Positions 37,834-47,727 are shown, numbered from the stretch's first letter. The stretch: DNA of 64,000 nucleotides from Chloroflexota bacterium (GCA_003451595.1 DMDA01000101.1:69754-133753); one strand, 5' to 3'. Translations and numbers: made by a program. Notes: a model not told the origin generated them from the sequence alone.

Positions 37834-40554
37834 GTGGCTGTTTCCCACGATCCTTTCATCACCTTTTCCACCTGTGGGGAGCTGCTGAAGTTCCTGCGTC
37901 GTCGCGCCCGGCTTTCGCTGCATGAGTTGTCGATTGCCGTCGGGTACAGCGAATCGCACCTGAGCCGTATCGAAAACAACACGCGCTTCACCGATCGCTC
38001 CACACTGCTGGCGCGCTTTGTTCCCGCGCTTGGTCTGGAGGGCGAGCCGGAGATTGTAGCGCGCTTGCTGGCGCTTTGCGACCAACAACCAAATGACGCA
38101 GCGCCGATCGCTAATCCCGCTGCAGCGCCATCTTCCGTCCCCTTGCCGCCCATCTCACAACCGGCATCGACGAACGTCTATCCGTTTCCTCTGCAGCTAA
38201 CCTCATTCATCGGTCGCGTCGAGGAGATCTCCGAGGTGCGCAAGCTGTTGCAAGACCAGAATGTGCGGCTGGTGACTCTGACCGGCGCCGGTGGATGCGG
38301 CAAAACGCGGCTGGCGTTGCGCATCGGCGAAGAGATGAAGCCTTTCTACACCGACGGGGTGCATCTGGTCGAGCTGGCTGCGCTCGTTGAACCACATCTG
38401 TTGCCGACCATGCTGGCGACAACTATTATTGGCGTGAGCATCGTTGCCAGCGAGGTTGCGCTGACTGCATTGGTGGACTTCCTACGCTCCTCCCGACGGC
38501 TATTGATTCTAGACAATTGTGAGCATCTGATCGAAGCTGTCGTCGATGCAGTGGTGACTTTGTTGTTGGCTTGTCCTCAACTGCAGATTTTGACCACCAG
38601 CCGTGAGATACTGGCGATTCCTGGGGAGTTTGTCTATCGAGTTCAACCGCTGGCGTTGCCATCCATGCAGATGGACGTACAGCTTTCAGCCGCAACGATT
38701 GTCAGGTGCGACGGCGTTCGGCTTTTTGTAGAGCGCGCTCGCGCAGCCTCCAACACATTTGTGCTGACCGACCAAAACGCCTCTGCGGTGGCGCGTATCT
38801 GCCATCGACTGGACGGAATTCCACTTTGCATCGAGTTAGCGGCGGCGTGGGTCGCCACACTTGCGCCTGAGGAGATTGCAGCACGGCTGGAGCATGATCT
38901 TTCGCTGCTCACAACCGACAGTCGTCGCACACTTCAGCGACACCAAACGCTGCACGCCGCCATCGATTGGAGTTACCGTCTGCTTTCTGCGAAAGAACGT
39001 AGATTGCTCCGACGTCTGGCAGTCTTTCGCGGAGGGTGGAGCCTCGAAGCCGCTGAGATGGTTGTGGCCGACGACCAGGATAACGGACAGACGGTTGCTG
39101 CGCAAGAGGTGCTGACGTTGCTCCGACAACTGGTAAATAAATCGCTGGTTACGGTGGATGATTCTCTCAAAAGCGGCGCACATTACCGTCTGTTGGAGCC
39201 GCTGCGCGAAGTGTTGTACGAAAAGCTCGTTGCGGCCGAAGAGCAGACGCAACTTCAACAACGCCACCTTGCCTACTACACACGGCTGGCGGAGGCGGCG
39301 GAAGCCGGATTGTCGGGCGCAGATCAGCAACAATGGCTGGATCGACTGGAGACCGAACACGACAATCTGCGTCTTGCGCTGAAATGGGGAAGCGAACACA
39401 CCGAAGAGCCAGCGATAATGGCAGCCCGTCTGGCAGCGCGCGTCTGGCGCTTCTGGCTGGTGCGCGGCCACTATGCCGAGGGGCGTCACTGGCTGGAGCA
39501 GGCGCTTGCCAGCGGTCATCTCACCGATTCTGTACGCGTGCGGCTGCTGTATGGCGCCAGCGTGCTGGCGCGGCTGCAACTTGACTTGACGGCTGCGCAA
39601 CATTTTGCCAAAGAGCAACAACGCCTGGCTCAACGTCTTGACGATCGCCAGGGGATAGCCGATAGCTACGGTGTGATGGGGTGGGTCGAAGAATTTCTTG
39701 GCAACTATCAGAGAGCGCTGAATTGCTTCAACAAGCGGTTGACGCTTTCCAGAGCATTGGGCAACCAGCGCGGGGTCGCCTATGCGTTACGCGGTTTGGG
39801 CGAGACGGCGACCGTGCTCGGCATGTATAACGAAGCCGACGCGTGGCTGAATGAGGCGCTAACCATCTTTTTACAGCTTGGCGACCGGCGCTATGTGGCG
39901 CAACTATGGAATGCTCTGGGCGTGTTGGCACATCATGTCAATAAACCAAGCATCGCCGAATCCTACTTTCAACTTAGCCTGGCAACCTATCGCAGCGTCA
40001 ACGATAGACGTGGAATTGTGAAGTCGTTGCTGAACCTGTCAAAGCTGCTGCTGATCCAAGGGGATATACCGAACGCTGCTGCGCACCAAGAAGAAGCCGC
40101 TCAACAAATTCGTGGGCTGGCCGACAAACTCCTGTTGGCTTCGATATGGTCAAATCGGGCGCGTCTGGCCTCTTATAAGCATGACTGGGCGGAAGCAGAA
40201 TCTGCGGTTATCCAGTCTCTGCAGCTACGGCGCGAGATGAATCACCGACCAGGCGCCGTTGAGGAACTCGAACAATTTGCTGATGTGACGTTTGCTGAGC
40301 ATCATGCGACGCTCGCCGTTTGTTTGTGGAGCGCTGTAGATCGTTTCCGACGCATGATGCATATGGCTGCGCCACCCTGTGAGCAAACATTTCATGTCCA
40401 GCAGCTCGAATGCGCTCACCTGCATTTTTCCCCGGCAGAATTTGACGCCGCCTGGCAGACGGGCCAGGCCATGTCCTGGGAGCAGACCCTCGCATATGCG
40501 CTCGGCGAATATAAATTCCGGCATTTCAGAATGCGCCAGTGCGAAGCAAAATGA
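37834..40554 (+). CDS. XRE-family HTH / STAND ATPase / TPR regulator
   Basis: 906 residues from a GTG at 37834, six bases after AAGGAG. An N-terminal Cro/CI helix-turn-helix (about residues 14-75, LHELSIAVGYSESHLSRIE) is followed by a proline linker, the SFIGRVEE start of an NB-ARC-like ATPase, Walker A GAGGCGKT (151-158), Walker B RRLLILDNCEH (about 230), a winged-helix region (LLRRLAVFRGGWSLEAA), and C-terminal TPR repeats from about residue 500. This signal-transducing ATPase architecture is known from AfsR/LuxR-like regulators. It precedes the defence island and may control it, or act as a sensor itself. Confidence 0.88.
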   Translation: MAVSHDPFITFSTCGELLKFLRRRARLSLHELSIAVGYSESHLSRIENNTRFTDRSTLLARFVPALGLEGEPEIVARLLALCDQQPNDAAPIANPAAAPSSVPLPPISQPASTNVYPFPLQLTSFIGRVEEISEVRKLLQDQNVRLVTLTGAGGCGKTRLALRIGEEMKPFYTDGVHLVELAALVEPHLLPTMLATTIIGVSIVASEVALTALVDFLRSSRRLLILDNCEHLIEAVVDAVVTLLLACPQLQILTTSREILAIPGEFVYRVQPLALPSMQMDVQLSAATIVRCDGVRLFVERARAASNTFVLTDQNASAVARICHRLDGIPLCIELAAAWVATLAPEEIAARLEHDLSLLTTDSRRTLQRHQTLHAAIDWSYRLLSAKERRLLRRLAVFRGGWSLEAAEMVVADDQDNGQTVAAQEVLTLLRQLVNKSLVTVDDSLKSGAHYRLLEPLREVLYEKLVAAEEQTQLQQRHLAYYTRLAEAAEAGLSGADQQQWLDRLETEHDNLRLALKWGSEHTEEPAIMAARLAARVWRFWLVRGHYAEGRHWLEQALASGHLTDSVRVRLLYGASVLARLQLDLTAAQHFAKEQQRLAQRLDDRQGIADSYGVMGWVEEFLGNYQRALNCFNKRLTLSRALGNQRGVAYALRGLGETATVLGMYNEADAWLNEALTIFLQLGDRRYVAQLWNALGVLAHHVNKPSIAESYFQLSLATYRSVNDRRGIVKSLLNLSKLLLIQGDIPNAAAHQEEAAQQIRGLADKLLLASIWSNRARLASYKHDWAEAESAVIQSLQLRREMNHRPGAVEELEQFADVTFAEHHATLAVCLWSAVDRFRRMMHMAAPPCEQTFHVQQLECAHLHFSPAEFDAAWQTGQAMSWEQTLAYALGEYKFRHFRMRQCEAK

Positions 40555-40634
40555 GCGAAGACGTCCCACGAGAATCATGATAGGAGTTACGCAGTTGGCT
40601 GGAATCCAGCGTCCTTACGAGTGCCCGCAGCGCT

Positions 40635-41513
40635 TTGCTTGGCCTGGCGGCTGGTGACGGCGTCGGCACGACCGTCGAATTCAAACCGCGCGGCACATTT
40701 GCACCGCTCACCGACATGGTGGGCGGGGGGCCGTTTGGCTTGCAGCCGGGCCAATGGACGGACGACACGTCGATGGCGCTCTGCCTCGGCTACAGCCTGG
40801 AGGAGCGCAACGGCTTCGACGCCCACGACCAGATGACGCGCGGCGTGCGCTGGTGGAAGGAAGGCTACCTGAGCAGCACCGACGTCTGCTTCGACATCGG
40901 CGTCACCGTGGCGGGCGCGCTACACCGCTTTCAGCAGACCGGCGACCCATTTGCCGGTTCGACCGATCCGCACAAGGCGGGCAACGGCTGCATCATGCGC
41001 CTGGCGCCGGTGCCGATCTTCTATGCTGAGGACATCGACGCGGCGACGCACTACGCCGCAGAGAGCGCGCGCACCACGCACGCCGCGCCAGAATGTCTAG
41101 ACGCCAGCCGCCTCTTTGCGCGCATCCTCGTGCGTGCCCTGCGTGGCGACGACAAGCACACCGTGCTGCTCGGTGACCGCGCCACCTTCACCGGCGAGCC
41201 CACGATCGAGGCAATTGCACGCGGCGACTACCGCAGCAAACACCAGGCGCAGATTCGCGGCTCCGGCTACGTCGTCGACAGCCTGGAAGCCGCGCTCTGG
41301 TGTTTCGACCGCACCGACACCTTCGCCGACGCCGTGCTGCTTGCCGCCAACCTGGGCGACGACGCCGACACGACCGCTGCCGTCTGCGGACAAGTAGCCG
41401 GCGCGTTCTACGGCGAAGCGGGGATTCCGGCGGACTGGCGCGCCCGGCTGACGATGGGCGAGGAAATCGCGGCGCTGGCGGATCGGCTGTGTCGAGGCTA
41501 CGGCGCAATGTGA
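40635..41513 (+). CDS. ADP-ribosylglycohydrolase
   Basis: 292 residues as written from a TTG; the frame is open to 40584 and the true start is uncertain (a CTG at 40599 follows AGGAG). Fold and metal motifs are clear: LGLAAGDGVGTTVEF, WTDDTSMALCLG (two-Mg site), KAGNGCIMRLAPVPI, and LAANLGDDADTTAAVCGQVAGAFYG (second Mg half). The enzyme removes ADP-ribose from proteins, RNA/DNA or small molecules. It ends just before the BREX promoter, so it may be part of the defence island, since ADP-ribosylation is used by phages and toxins. Confidence 0.88.
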   Translation: MLGLAAGDGVGTTVEFKPRGTFAPLTDMVGGGPFGLQPGQWTDDTSMALCLGYSLEERNGFDAHDQMTRGVRWWKEGYLSSTDVCFDIGVTVAGALHRFQQTGDPFAGSTDPHKAGNGCIMRLAPVPIFYAEDIDAATHYAAESARTTHAAPECLDASRLFARILVRALRGDDKHTVLLGDRATFTGEPTIEAIARGDYRSKHQAQIRGSGYVVDSLEAALWCFDRTDTFADAVLLAANLGDDADTTAAVCGQVAGAFYGEAGIPADWRARLTMGEEIAALADRLCRGYGAM

Positions 41514-41533
41514 TAGGAATGCCGTGATGCTGT

Positions 41534-41541
41534 GCTATACT
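41534..41541 (+). promoter_or_regulatory. Extended -10 promoter of the BREX operon
   Basis: TGCTATACT is an extended -10 element (TATACT at 41536-41541) directly after the ADP-ribosylglycohydrolase stop; there is no good -35. The leader to the first BREX start carries a tandem cagttctatc repeat (41579-41598) and GGAAGG at 41601. The same TGCTATACT word forms the -10 of the sugar transporter promoter. Confidence 0.5.
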
Positions 41542-41620
41542 GGTCATGCAACTACCTGGTGCAACCAAGACGCAAGTTCAGTTCTATCCAGTTCTATCAA
41601 GGAAGGAAACCTATCAGTTC

Positions 41621-42886
41621 ATGCCACTCACCGACCCGGCAGCGGGGCACAGGGAACGGCTCCGCCAGCGCTTTGCGGCAAACGAGACAGCGCTGAGCAA
41701 CGCCGAACTGCTGGAACTGCTACTCACCTACGCGATTCCCCGGCGGGATGTTGCACCCCTGGCACGGCGCTTACTGGCGCACTACGGCAATCTGACAACG
41801 GTTCTGGCAGCAGATACCGCCGACCTGCTGACAATTGACGGGATGGGCGAACAGGCGACCCTGCTGTTGCGACTGGTGGGGACGCTCGCCGGTGCGCCAT
41901 CACAACCGCACCCCATACAATTCCCGCTGATGGATGACCTTGAGATAGACCTCTCCTCTGCCAACACAACGGAGGATGATGATCGCGGGGAATATAATGT
42001 TGCCGCTGCGCATCTTGAGGTGGTGGATCAAGAAAAGATTGATGGGGAAGACGAGAAAGGTGTACTGCGAGCGTTTGTAAATGATGAAGTGATCCATGCA
42101 CAGACCTTGCTGCCGCAAGCGCATCGCTTTCAGACGCTGGCTGAGTTTCACTCCCACCTTTGCGCCAATCTGCCCTACAATGCCGCCACAACGCGCGTGC
42201 GCCGCGCCAATTATCTCATCAAGCGGTTCTTTCCTGACGGCGTCTTGGCAGTCCCGCTGGTCGAGTTCTTGCGCTGCACTCAAAGCACATCGGCGCGCGA
42301 CAGCGCCATCTTCTACGAATTGCTGCGCAGCGAGCCGCTGCTCCGCATGGTTGCTGAAGAACTGGTCTGGCCCGCCCTGGCGGATGGCAGCGTGACGCGG
42401 GAGACAATGCGTGCATTCCTCCTCCAGCACCTGCCGGCGCTCAGCCCATCTTCGTTAAAAAACAGTCTGCGCTCGATTCTGACGGCATATAGCGCACTGG
42501 GCGTCGGCGAGGTTCGTGACAATGTCTTGTTGGTGCATACCCATCCCGGCGACCTGGATGGCTTTGTCTATGCCTTTTGTGCTGAGTTCCCGACACCGGG
42601 CGTTTATCGATTCGAGGATATGGAGCAGGGGCTGCTGCACAAAGGATTACTGTGGGACAGGGCGTGGCTGCGACGCCAGCTGTATCATCTGGAACGACTC
42701 GGATTGCTTGCCAAAGTCAGTGAAATCGATACGCTGCGTCAGTTCACTGTGCGCTACAGCCGCGCTGGAACCTTGTCCGCCTACTTCGCACTTGACTCGC
42801 AGATGATCGCCATGCTGCGCGAGGAGCCGACGGCGAGCAACCTATACGTTGCGGATTCACCCCAACAGGATGAACAGCACCCATGA
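41621..42886 (+). CDS. BrxA-like protein with N-terminal RadC (UPF0758) domain
   Basis: 421 residues from the ATG at 41621 (a more upstream ATG would lie at the -10 box). The first 90 residues, HRERLRQRF, LSNAELLELLLTYAIPRRDVAPLARRLL and LLTIDGMGEQATLLLRL, are the helical and helix-hairpin-helix N-terminal domain of RadC, but no JAB/MPN metalloprotease domain follows. After an acidic linker comes an all-helical, DNA-binding-like region with YNAATTRVRRANYLIKRFFPDG and SVTRETMRAFLLQHLP. Its place before BrxB/BrxC-like genes matches BrxA (DUF1819), and the helical pattern is compatible; direct homology is not certain. The ATGA overlap couples it to the next gene. Confidence 0.6.
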   Translation: MPLTDPAAGHRERLRQRFAANETALSNAELLELLLTYAIPRRDVAPLARRLLAHYGNLTTVLAADTADLLTIDGMGEQATLLLRLVGTLAGAPSQPHPIQFPLMDDLEIDLSSANTTEDDDRGEYNVAAAHLEVVDQEKIDGEDEKGVLRAFVNDEVIHAQTLLPQAHRFQTLAEFHSHLCANLPYNAATTRVRRANYLIKRFFPDGVLAVPLVEFLRCTQSTSARDSAIFYELLRSEPLLRMVAEELVWPALADGSVTRETMRAFLLQHLPALSPSSLKNSLRSILTAYSALGVGEVRDNVLLVHTHPGDLDGFVYAFCAEFPTPGVYRFEDMEQGLLHKGLLWDRAWLRRQLYHLERLGLLAKVSEIDTLRQFTVRYSRAGTLSAYFALDSQMIAMLREEPTASNLYVADSPQQDEQHP

Positions 42887-43422
42887 AATTGACCGGCCCC
42901 GAGATCATCAGCACACTGCGCGAACAATTGACGTTTACGATTGGCCGGCATCTCTATGTGGTCTTGGGTTCATACGCGCAACTGCGCACATTTGAGCAGG
43001 TCGATCTGACTGCGGCCGTGACGCGTGACGGAACGCCCTTGCCGGCGCCGATCAACCTGAACCGTCGTCTGCTCGACACGATCGACGACGCAACGCTGCG
43101 CCGGCTGATGAGCGACGAAGCGCGCCTGCCCAAATCGGTGCGCGCCCAGCTCGACGCAGCGCTGCGCCAGCTCCTGGACAGTCTCTTTCGCACCAATTCG
43201 CTCGTGATCCTCAAGCAGGTCGAAATCCTTTTCGCCTATGGGCTTGATCTGAGTGCGTTTCGCACGGCGGCCACCAATCAAAATCACCTGGTGCTGCTCT
43301 TGCCTGGCGCCTGGGTCTCCGACCGCGTCCACCTCTTTCACGAGGCCGACGCACGCTTTCACCGCACGCTGCCTGAAAACCTGGTTGCCGAAAACCACAT
43401 TTGGGAGTTGACGAATGGCTGA
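42883..43422 (+). CDS. BrxB-like small BREX protein
   Basis: 179 residues. It occupies the brxB position, overlapping the BrxA-like gene by four bases and brxC by eight. SLVILKQVEILFAYGLDLSAF and NHLVLLLPGAW resemble the strand-helix pattern in BrxB/BrxF proteins (IEILF and a V-W/L-PG turn), but no Walker A is present. In BREX, the small protein works with BrxC and PglZ; the biochemical role is not settled. Assignment rests on position and a weak pattern match. Confidence 0.55.
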   Translation: MKLTGPEIISTLREQLTFTIGRHLYVVLGSYAQLRTFEQVDLTAAVTRDGTPLPAPINLNRRLLDTIDDATLRRLMSDEARLPKSVRAQLDAALRQLLDSLFRTNSLVILKQVEILFAYGLDLSAFRTAATNQNHLVLLLPGAWVSDRVHLFHEADARFHRTLPENLVAENHIWELTNG

Positions 43423-46400
43423 ACGTTTCACCGCAGGACTCTATCAGCGCAAATCGCTCGATCAGATCACCGCTGTCCCCGATTCCATCATCAGTGTCTA
43501 CGTCATCGAAAAACATATCTGGGCGGATGATGGTGGTGAGCCGGGGCTGCTGCAGGCGCGCAAGGCGCGTCGCGCCAATCCGCGCACGGTGGACGAATTC
43601 CTGATACAGCCGGTGCGTGGCTTTCTCAACGACATCTTTCGCCAGATGGCCGCTCCCTACGACCCGGCGCAGAAGGAACGCGCCATCGGGCAAGGCTACT
43701 GGGTGCAGGCTGAGTTTGGCTCGGGCAAGTCGCACCTGCTTTCGTTCGTCGGTGCGTTGGCGCTGGGCGACGAGGCTGCGTGGAACATCGTCCGGCGCAA
43801 AGAACAGGACGCAGGTCAGGGCCGCCGCGAAAGCCTTTACAGCTTCTACGAAGAAGGACTTGCGCGTAAGCAGCAGAACGGGAAGGGCATCCTGGTGGCG
43901 GTCAAAACCCTGGTCGGCGAAGGCGGCGGCGCCATTGGCATGGCGGAGCATACGCGCTCGTTGACAGAGTACATCCTCGACGCAGTGGCGGAGCAGTTCT
44001 TTGTCGAGACCGGGCGCGTGCTGCCGCTCTACCCGTCGCAGTTGCTGGTGGAACGTTTCCTGGCGACAGATGACCTGAACCGTTACCAACGCGACCTGGC
44101 CCGATTTCTGAAAGACCCTGCCTGGTTCGACGACGAAGAACAGCAGGAGCTTGCCGACTTCATGGCGGCAATGAAATCCCCTGACCCGAACATCCAGCGC
44201 GATGTCGGCGAACGTCTCTGGCGTTTCTATGAGCAATATCTGCGCATCCGTCCCCAGATTCCCATGGAGGCGGAGCCGATTCTGGAGCACATGGTCAACC
44301 GCCTGCTCGACGAGGGCTATGCCGGGCTGTTGCTGATCCTGGATGAGATTTCGCTCTTCATGAAGGGACGCAGCGACGCACAGCGCGTCGAAGATGAGAA
44401 GACCCTGGTGGTGCTCGCCAATCGTCTGGCTAAGGTCAAGCACCTGCCGGTCTGGGTGGTGTGCGCGGCGCAGGAGAAACTCGAGACCAAGATGGCCGGC
44501 GTCAAGAACATCCTGGCGCGTGAACGCCTCGACCCGGTGCCGCTGCTCAGCGACCCGGCGGATTACGCCACGATTGCGCTGCACCGCGTGCGCACCATCA
44601 CCGAGCCGGGCGCCATCGACCCCTATTACGAAGACTACAAGCGCAGTTTCAGTTGGCCCCAGGCAATCGGAAAAGCGGAATTTGCCCGTTTCTTTCCGTT
44701 CTTCCCGCCCAGCCTCGACATCATGCGCGCCATCTCCTACAACCTGACGACAGTGCGGTCGGCGCTTTACTTCATGCTCGAAACGTTAAAAACGCAACGC
44801 AAGCGCCAGTCCCGAGAAGTGATCACGCTCTGGGCGCTCTTCGAGGACATCGTGAAATATGAGGAAGACCCATCGGGTACGACGCGCGGCGTTGCCAGCA
44901 TCAAGGTCAAGTGGCCCGATGTCTGGCACGCCTATGAAACCGCGCGCGCCCAGCTCGACGCACAGGTCAGGGGGCCGCTCATGCTCTATCGTCACCGGGC
45001 GGACAAGATCATCAAGACGCTCTTTCTCTATCACATTGCCGACCGCGCGCCTAACGGACTCAGCGCCGAAGAGCTGATGAACAGCGTTATGGAATGGCGC
45101 GACCACGACAAGGGACAGACGGCGGACCTGCAGGACAATCTTGACCACTACACGGTGTTGTGCGACCAGATCGCCCTGGAAATTGCCCAGGTGGAACGCG
45201 TCGGCGCCAACTATCGCTTCCGCGCCACCAGTGGCTACACCCAGCCGAGCGAGCATTTCCAGCGGGCGCGCGCCGAAGTCGAACAGAGCCAGCAGGAACA
45301 GCGCGTTGCCTGGGAAGCGCTGCTGGCGCTCGATGGCTGGGAAGTCTCGGCGCAATTGATGAAGTTGAACCTGGGACAGGGCATCCGCTCCGTCTTTCGC
45401 GCCATCGCGCCCGCTGCACAGACCGATGTCACGATAAAATGGCACGGACGCGAGATCAGTGGGCGCGTCTTCATGCGCGACCTGTTGAGCATCGCACGCC
45501 AGAACCACATGCTGCCCTCGATCAACAGCACCGAAACCGGGCTTGATTTTGCCGTCTTTATTAGCTCCACGCCGGTGACTGATGAGATCGCACAGTTGAT
45601 CGCAGCCCGCCAGGAGCCACGCGCCATTTTCTGGGCGCCCGACCCCTTAAGTGCCAGCGAACGCGATCTTCTGATCGATTTTGGCGCCTACCGTAAGCTG
45701 GTCGCCGAGTTTGCCGGTCGCGACTCGGAGGAAGCGCGCGCGGTCCTCGAATGGGTGCAGCATCGGCTGCGCGACCAGATGGGGTCGATCTATCGGATCG
45801 TACCCGGCGCTTACAGTCGCGGCGTCATGGCGGCGGTGAACCACCAGCGACTCGACATTACTGTCACCGGAGAACTGACCGCTTTCTTGACGCCTGTCGT
45901 CGGTCAGGTGCTCGACAGCGTCTATATCAGCAGCGAGCTGGAATTCACGGCGCCGGCCCCCTTCAACGATGCCAACGCCATCAATGTCATCAACGGTATC
46001 GTCAAAGTCGGCGAGATCGAACGCGGCGCAAAACCGAACCGCGACATTTCCGCGGCGCAGAACTATGGCTTTGATCTGCGCATCATGCGCCGCCCACATG
46101 ATCGCAAACTCGACCTGACCGACTGTCGCTACACGCGAGCGATCGCCACCTTCCTCGAAGATAAGCTGGGGGCGTCGGGCGCCGAAATGCCTGTCGTCAC
46201 GCTCTACAAAAATTTCATGGGCATCGGCGGCCCCGGCGATGTGAACTATGGTCTCAGCAAACGCATGGTGCAGCTTTACCTGCTTTGTCTGGTGCGTGAA
46301 GGCAAGGTGCGCGTTGGCCTCTCGCCCAGGGCGGCGCCGCTGGAGACGATCGACTATGGCAACATCGCTTCCATTGACTTCAAGACCGCCGTGCTCGATG

Positions 46401-47725
46401 CGTTTGAGCGCGTGCAGCTGGTGGCCGCGCCGGAAGGGTGGGAATTGCTGGCGCCCTACGCTGCCGTCCTCCTCGACGACCCATCCGTCACGACCATCAG
46501 CGATGAAGCCGACATCCAGGCTGTGATCCAACGCCTGTTGCGCCAGCGCGATACGGAACGGGCATCGCTGCGCAGCCTGACCGCCGAGCTGGCGCCGATC
46601 TTTGCCGAGCTTGGCTACAACGCCGCCGAGTTCAACGTGCGCCTTGCCCAATGGCAACGCTATCTCGATGCCCATGTCGATGTGGCGGATGCGATCACGG
46701 GGCTGCGTATTGCGCTCGACCGCGCCTTCGACTACGAAGTGTATGCGGGCGACCGCGTCGCCCCCGATGAAGTCGACGATCTGAAGTTGCGCCGCGACGA
46801 ACTGCGGCAGTTAGAGCAATTCGCCAGACATGGCAGTCAGCTCCGCGCCATTGCCCGGTATGTGCGCGCAGAATTGCCCACTGCCAGCGAGTTCGACGCG
46901 CTGCGCAATGCGTTCGCCGCTGCGCGCGCGGCGCTCGTCTCGCTGCCGACCCTCATCGCCAGCGAGGCGCGGCTGACCAGCGAACTGCTCGACCCGATGC
47001 GCGAGGCCATCAGCAGCTATGCAGTGCGCTACTTGCAGCGCTTCGACCGCGTGACCGCGCGCGCCGAGGAGGTGCGCCAACTGCTGCACGCAGCCGAGCG
47101 CCTGCCAGACTTCGTGGTCCTGGAGACGCTGGCTGGCGTCACGCAGCTCGGCGCGGATGGCTTGCAGACTGTGCGCGCCTTTATCAACCGACAGCTTGAC
47201 GACGCAGCAACGCTGAGACCGACGCGGATCACGCGCGGCGAAGCGGAGCGCGCCTTGAACGAGTGGCCGCAACCCTCTGGCTGCGAGATCACTCTAAGCA
47301 ATGCCGACGAATGGATGGCGCGTCTCGACGCAGTTGCAGAGGAACTCGACGACCTGCTTCGGCAGAGCCTGCATGAGAAAGCGGCCGTGCTTGCCAGCAG
47401 CGCCCTGCGCGACCGCTTGCAGCAGCACACCGACGCGCCGTTCGTTCGCAGCCTGCTCGCGGCGCCGGACGCCGCCGCAGTTGCCGACGCGCTGCGCACC
47501 ACTATCGGCGCAGCGAACAGCGCCGACCGTGCAGCGATGGCCGCCGCGCTGGCGCAGGCACTGCGCCAGGTTGTCGTGAAACGTCTGCGACTGGCAGACT
47601 TCAAGCCGACCCTGCGCACGCTCGAACGCACCGACATCGAGGACGTTGTCGCCGAATTTCGCACCTTCTTGACCAGCGCCATGACCGAAGATCGCGCAAC
47701 GCACACTGTGCTCGAACTGGAGTAG
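43415..47725 (+). CDS. brxC: BrxC-type large P-loop ATPase of BREX (PglY/DUF6079-like)
   Basis: 1436 residues, in the normal BrxC range. The N-terminal Walker A AEFGSGKSHLLSF is at about residue 99-111, Walker B LLLILDEISLF at about 304-314, and VVCAAQEKLE follows as a sensor-like strand. A long region of helices and small strands fills the C-terminal 900 residues. BrxC is one of the two genes found in almost all BREX systems; it is thought to be an AAA+ motor that works with PglZ and DNA. High GC and host-like codons. The next gene starts two bases after the stop. Confidence 0.85.
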   Translation: MAERFTAGLYQRKSLDQITAVPDSIISVYVIEKHIWADDGGEPGLLQARKARRANPRTVDEFLIQPVRGFLNDIFRQMAAPYDPAQKERAIGQGYWVQAEFGSGKSHLLSFVGALALGDEAAWNIVRRKEQDAGQGRRESLYSFYEEGLARKQQNGKGILVAVKTLVGEGGGAIGMAEHTRSLTEYILDAVAEQFFVETGRVLPLYPSQLLVERFLATDDLNRYQRDLARFLKDPAWFDDEEQQELADFMAAMKSPDPNIQRDVGERLWRFYEQYLRIRPQIPMEAEPILEHMVNRLLDEGYAGLLLILDEISLFMKGRSDAQRVEDEKTLVVLANRLAKVKHLPVWVVCAAQEKLETKMAGVKNILARERLDPVPLLSDPADYATIALHRVRTITEPGAIDPYYEDYKRSFSWPQAIGKAEFARFFPFFPPSLDIMRAISYNLTTVRSALYFMLETLKTQRKRQSREVITLWALFEDIVKYEEDPSGTTRGVASIKVKWPDVWHAYETARAQLDAQVRGPLMLYRHRADKIIKTLFLYHIADRAPNGLSAEELMNSVMEWRDHDKGQTADLQDNLDHYTVLCDQIALEIAQVERVGANYRFRATSGYTQPSEHFQRARAEVEQSQQEQRVAWEALLALDGWEVSAQLMKLNLGQGIRSVFRAIAPAAQTDVTIKWHGREISGRVFMRDLLSIARQNHMLPSINSTETGLDFAVFISSTPVTDEIAQLIAARQEPRAIFWAPDPLSASERDLLIDFGAYRKLVAEFAGRDSEEARAVLEWVQHRLRDQMGSIYRIVPGAYSRGVMAAVNHQRLDITVTGELTAFLTPVVGQVLDSVYISSELEFTAPAPFNDANAINVINGIVKVGEIERGAKPNRDISAAQNYGFDLRIMRRPHDRKLDLTDCRYTRAIATFLEDKLGASGAEMPVVTLYKNFMGIGGPGDVNYGLSKRMVQLYLLCLVREGKVRVGLSPRAAPLETIDYGNIASIDFKTAVLDAFERVQLVAAPEGWELLAPYAAVLLDDPSVTTISDEADIQAVIQRLLRQRDTERASLRSLTAELAPIFAELGYNAAEFNVRLAQWQRYLDAHVDVADAITGLRIALDRAFDYEVYAGDRVAPDEVDDLKLRRDELRQLEQFARHGSQLRAIARYVRAELPTASEFDALRNAFAAARAALVSLPTLIASEARLTSELLDPMREAISSYAVRYLQRFDRVTARAEEVRQLLHAAERLPDFVVLETLAGVTQLGADGLQTVRAFINRQLDDAATLRPTRITRGEAERALNEWPQPSGCEITLSNADEWMARLDAVAEELDDLLRQSLHEKAAVLASSALRDRLQQHTDAPFVRSLLAAPDAAAVADALRTTIGAANSADRAAMAAALAQALRQVVVKRLRLADFKPTLRTLERTDIEDVVAEFRTFLTSAMTEDRATHTVLELE

Positions 47726-47727
47726 CG

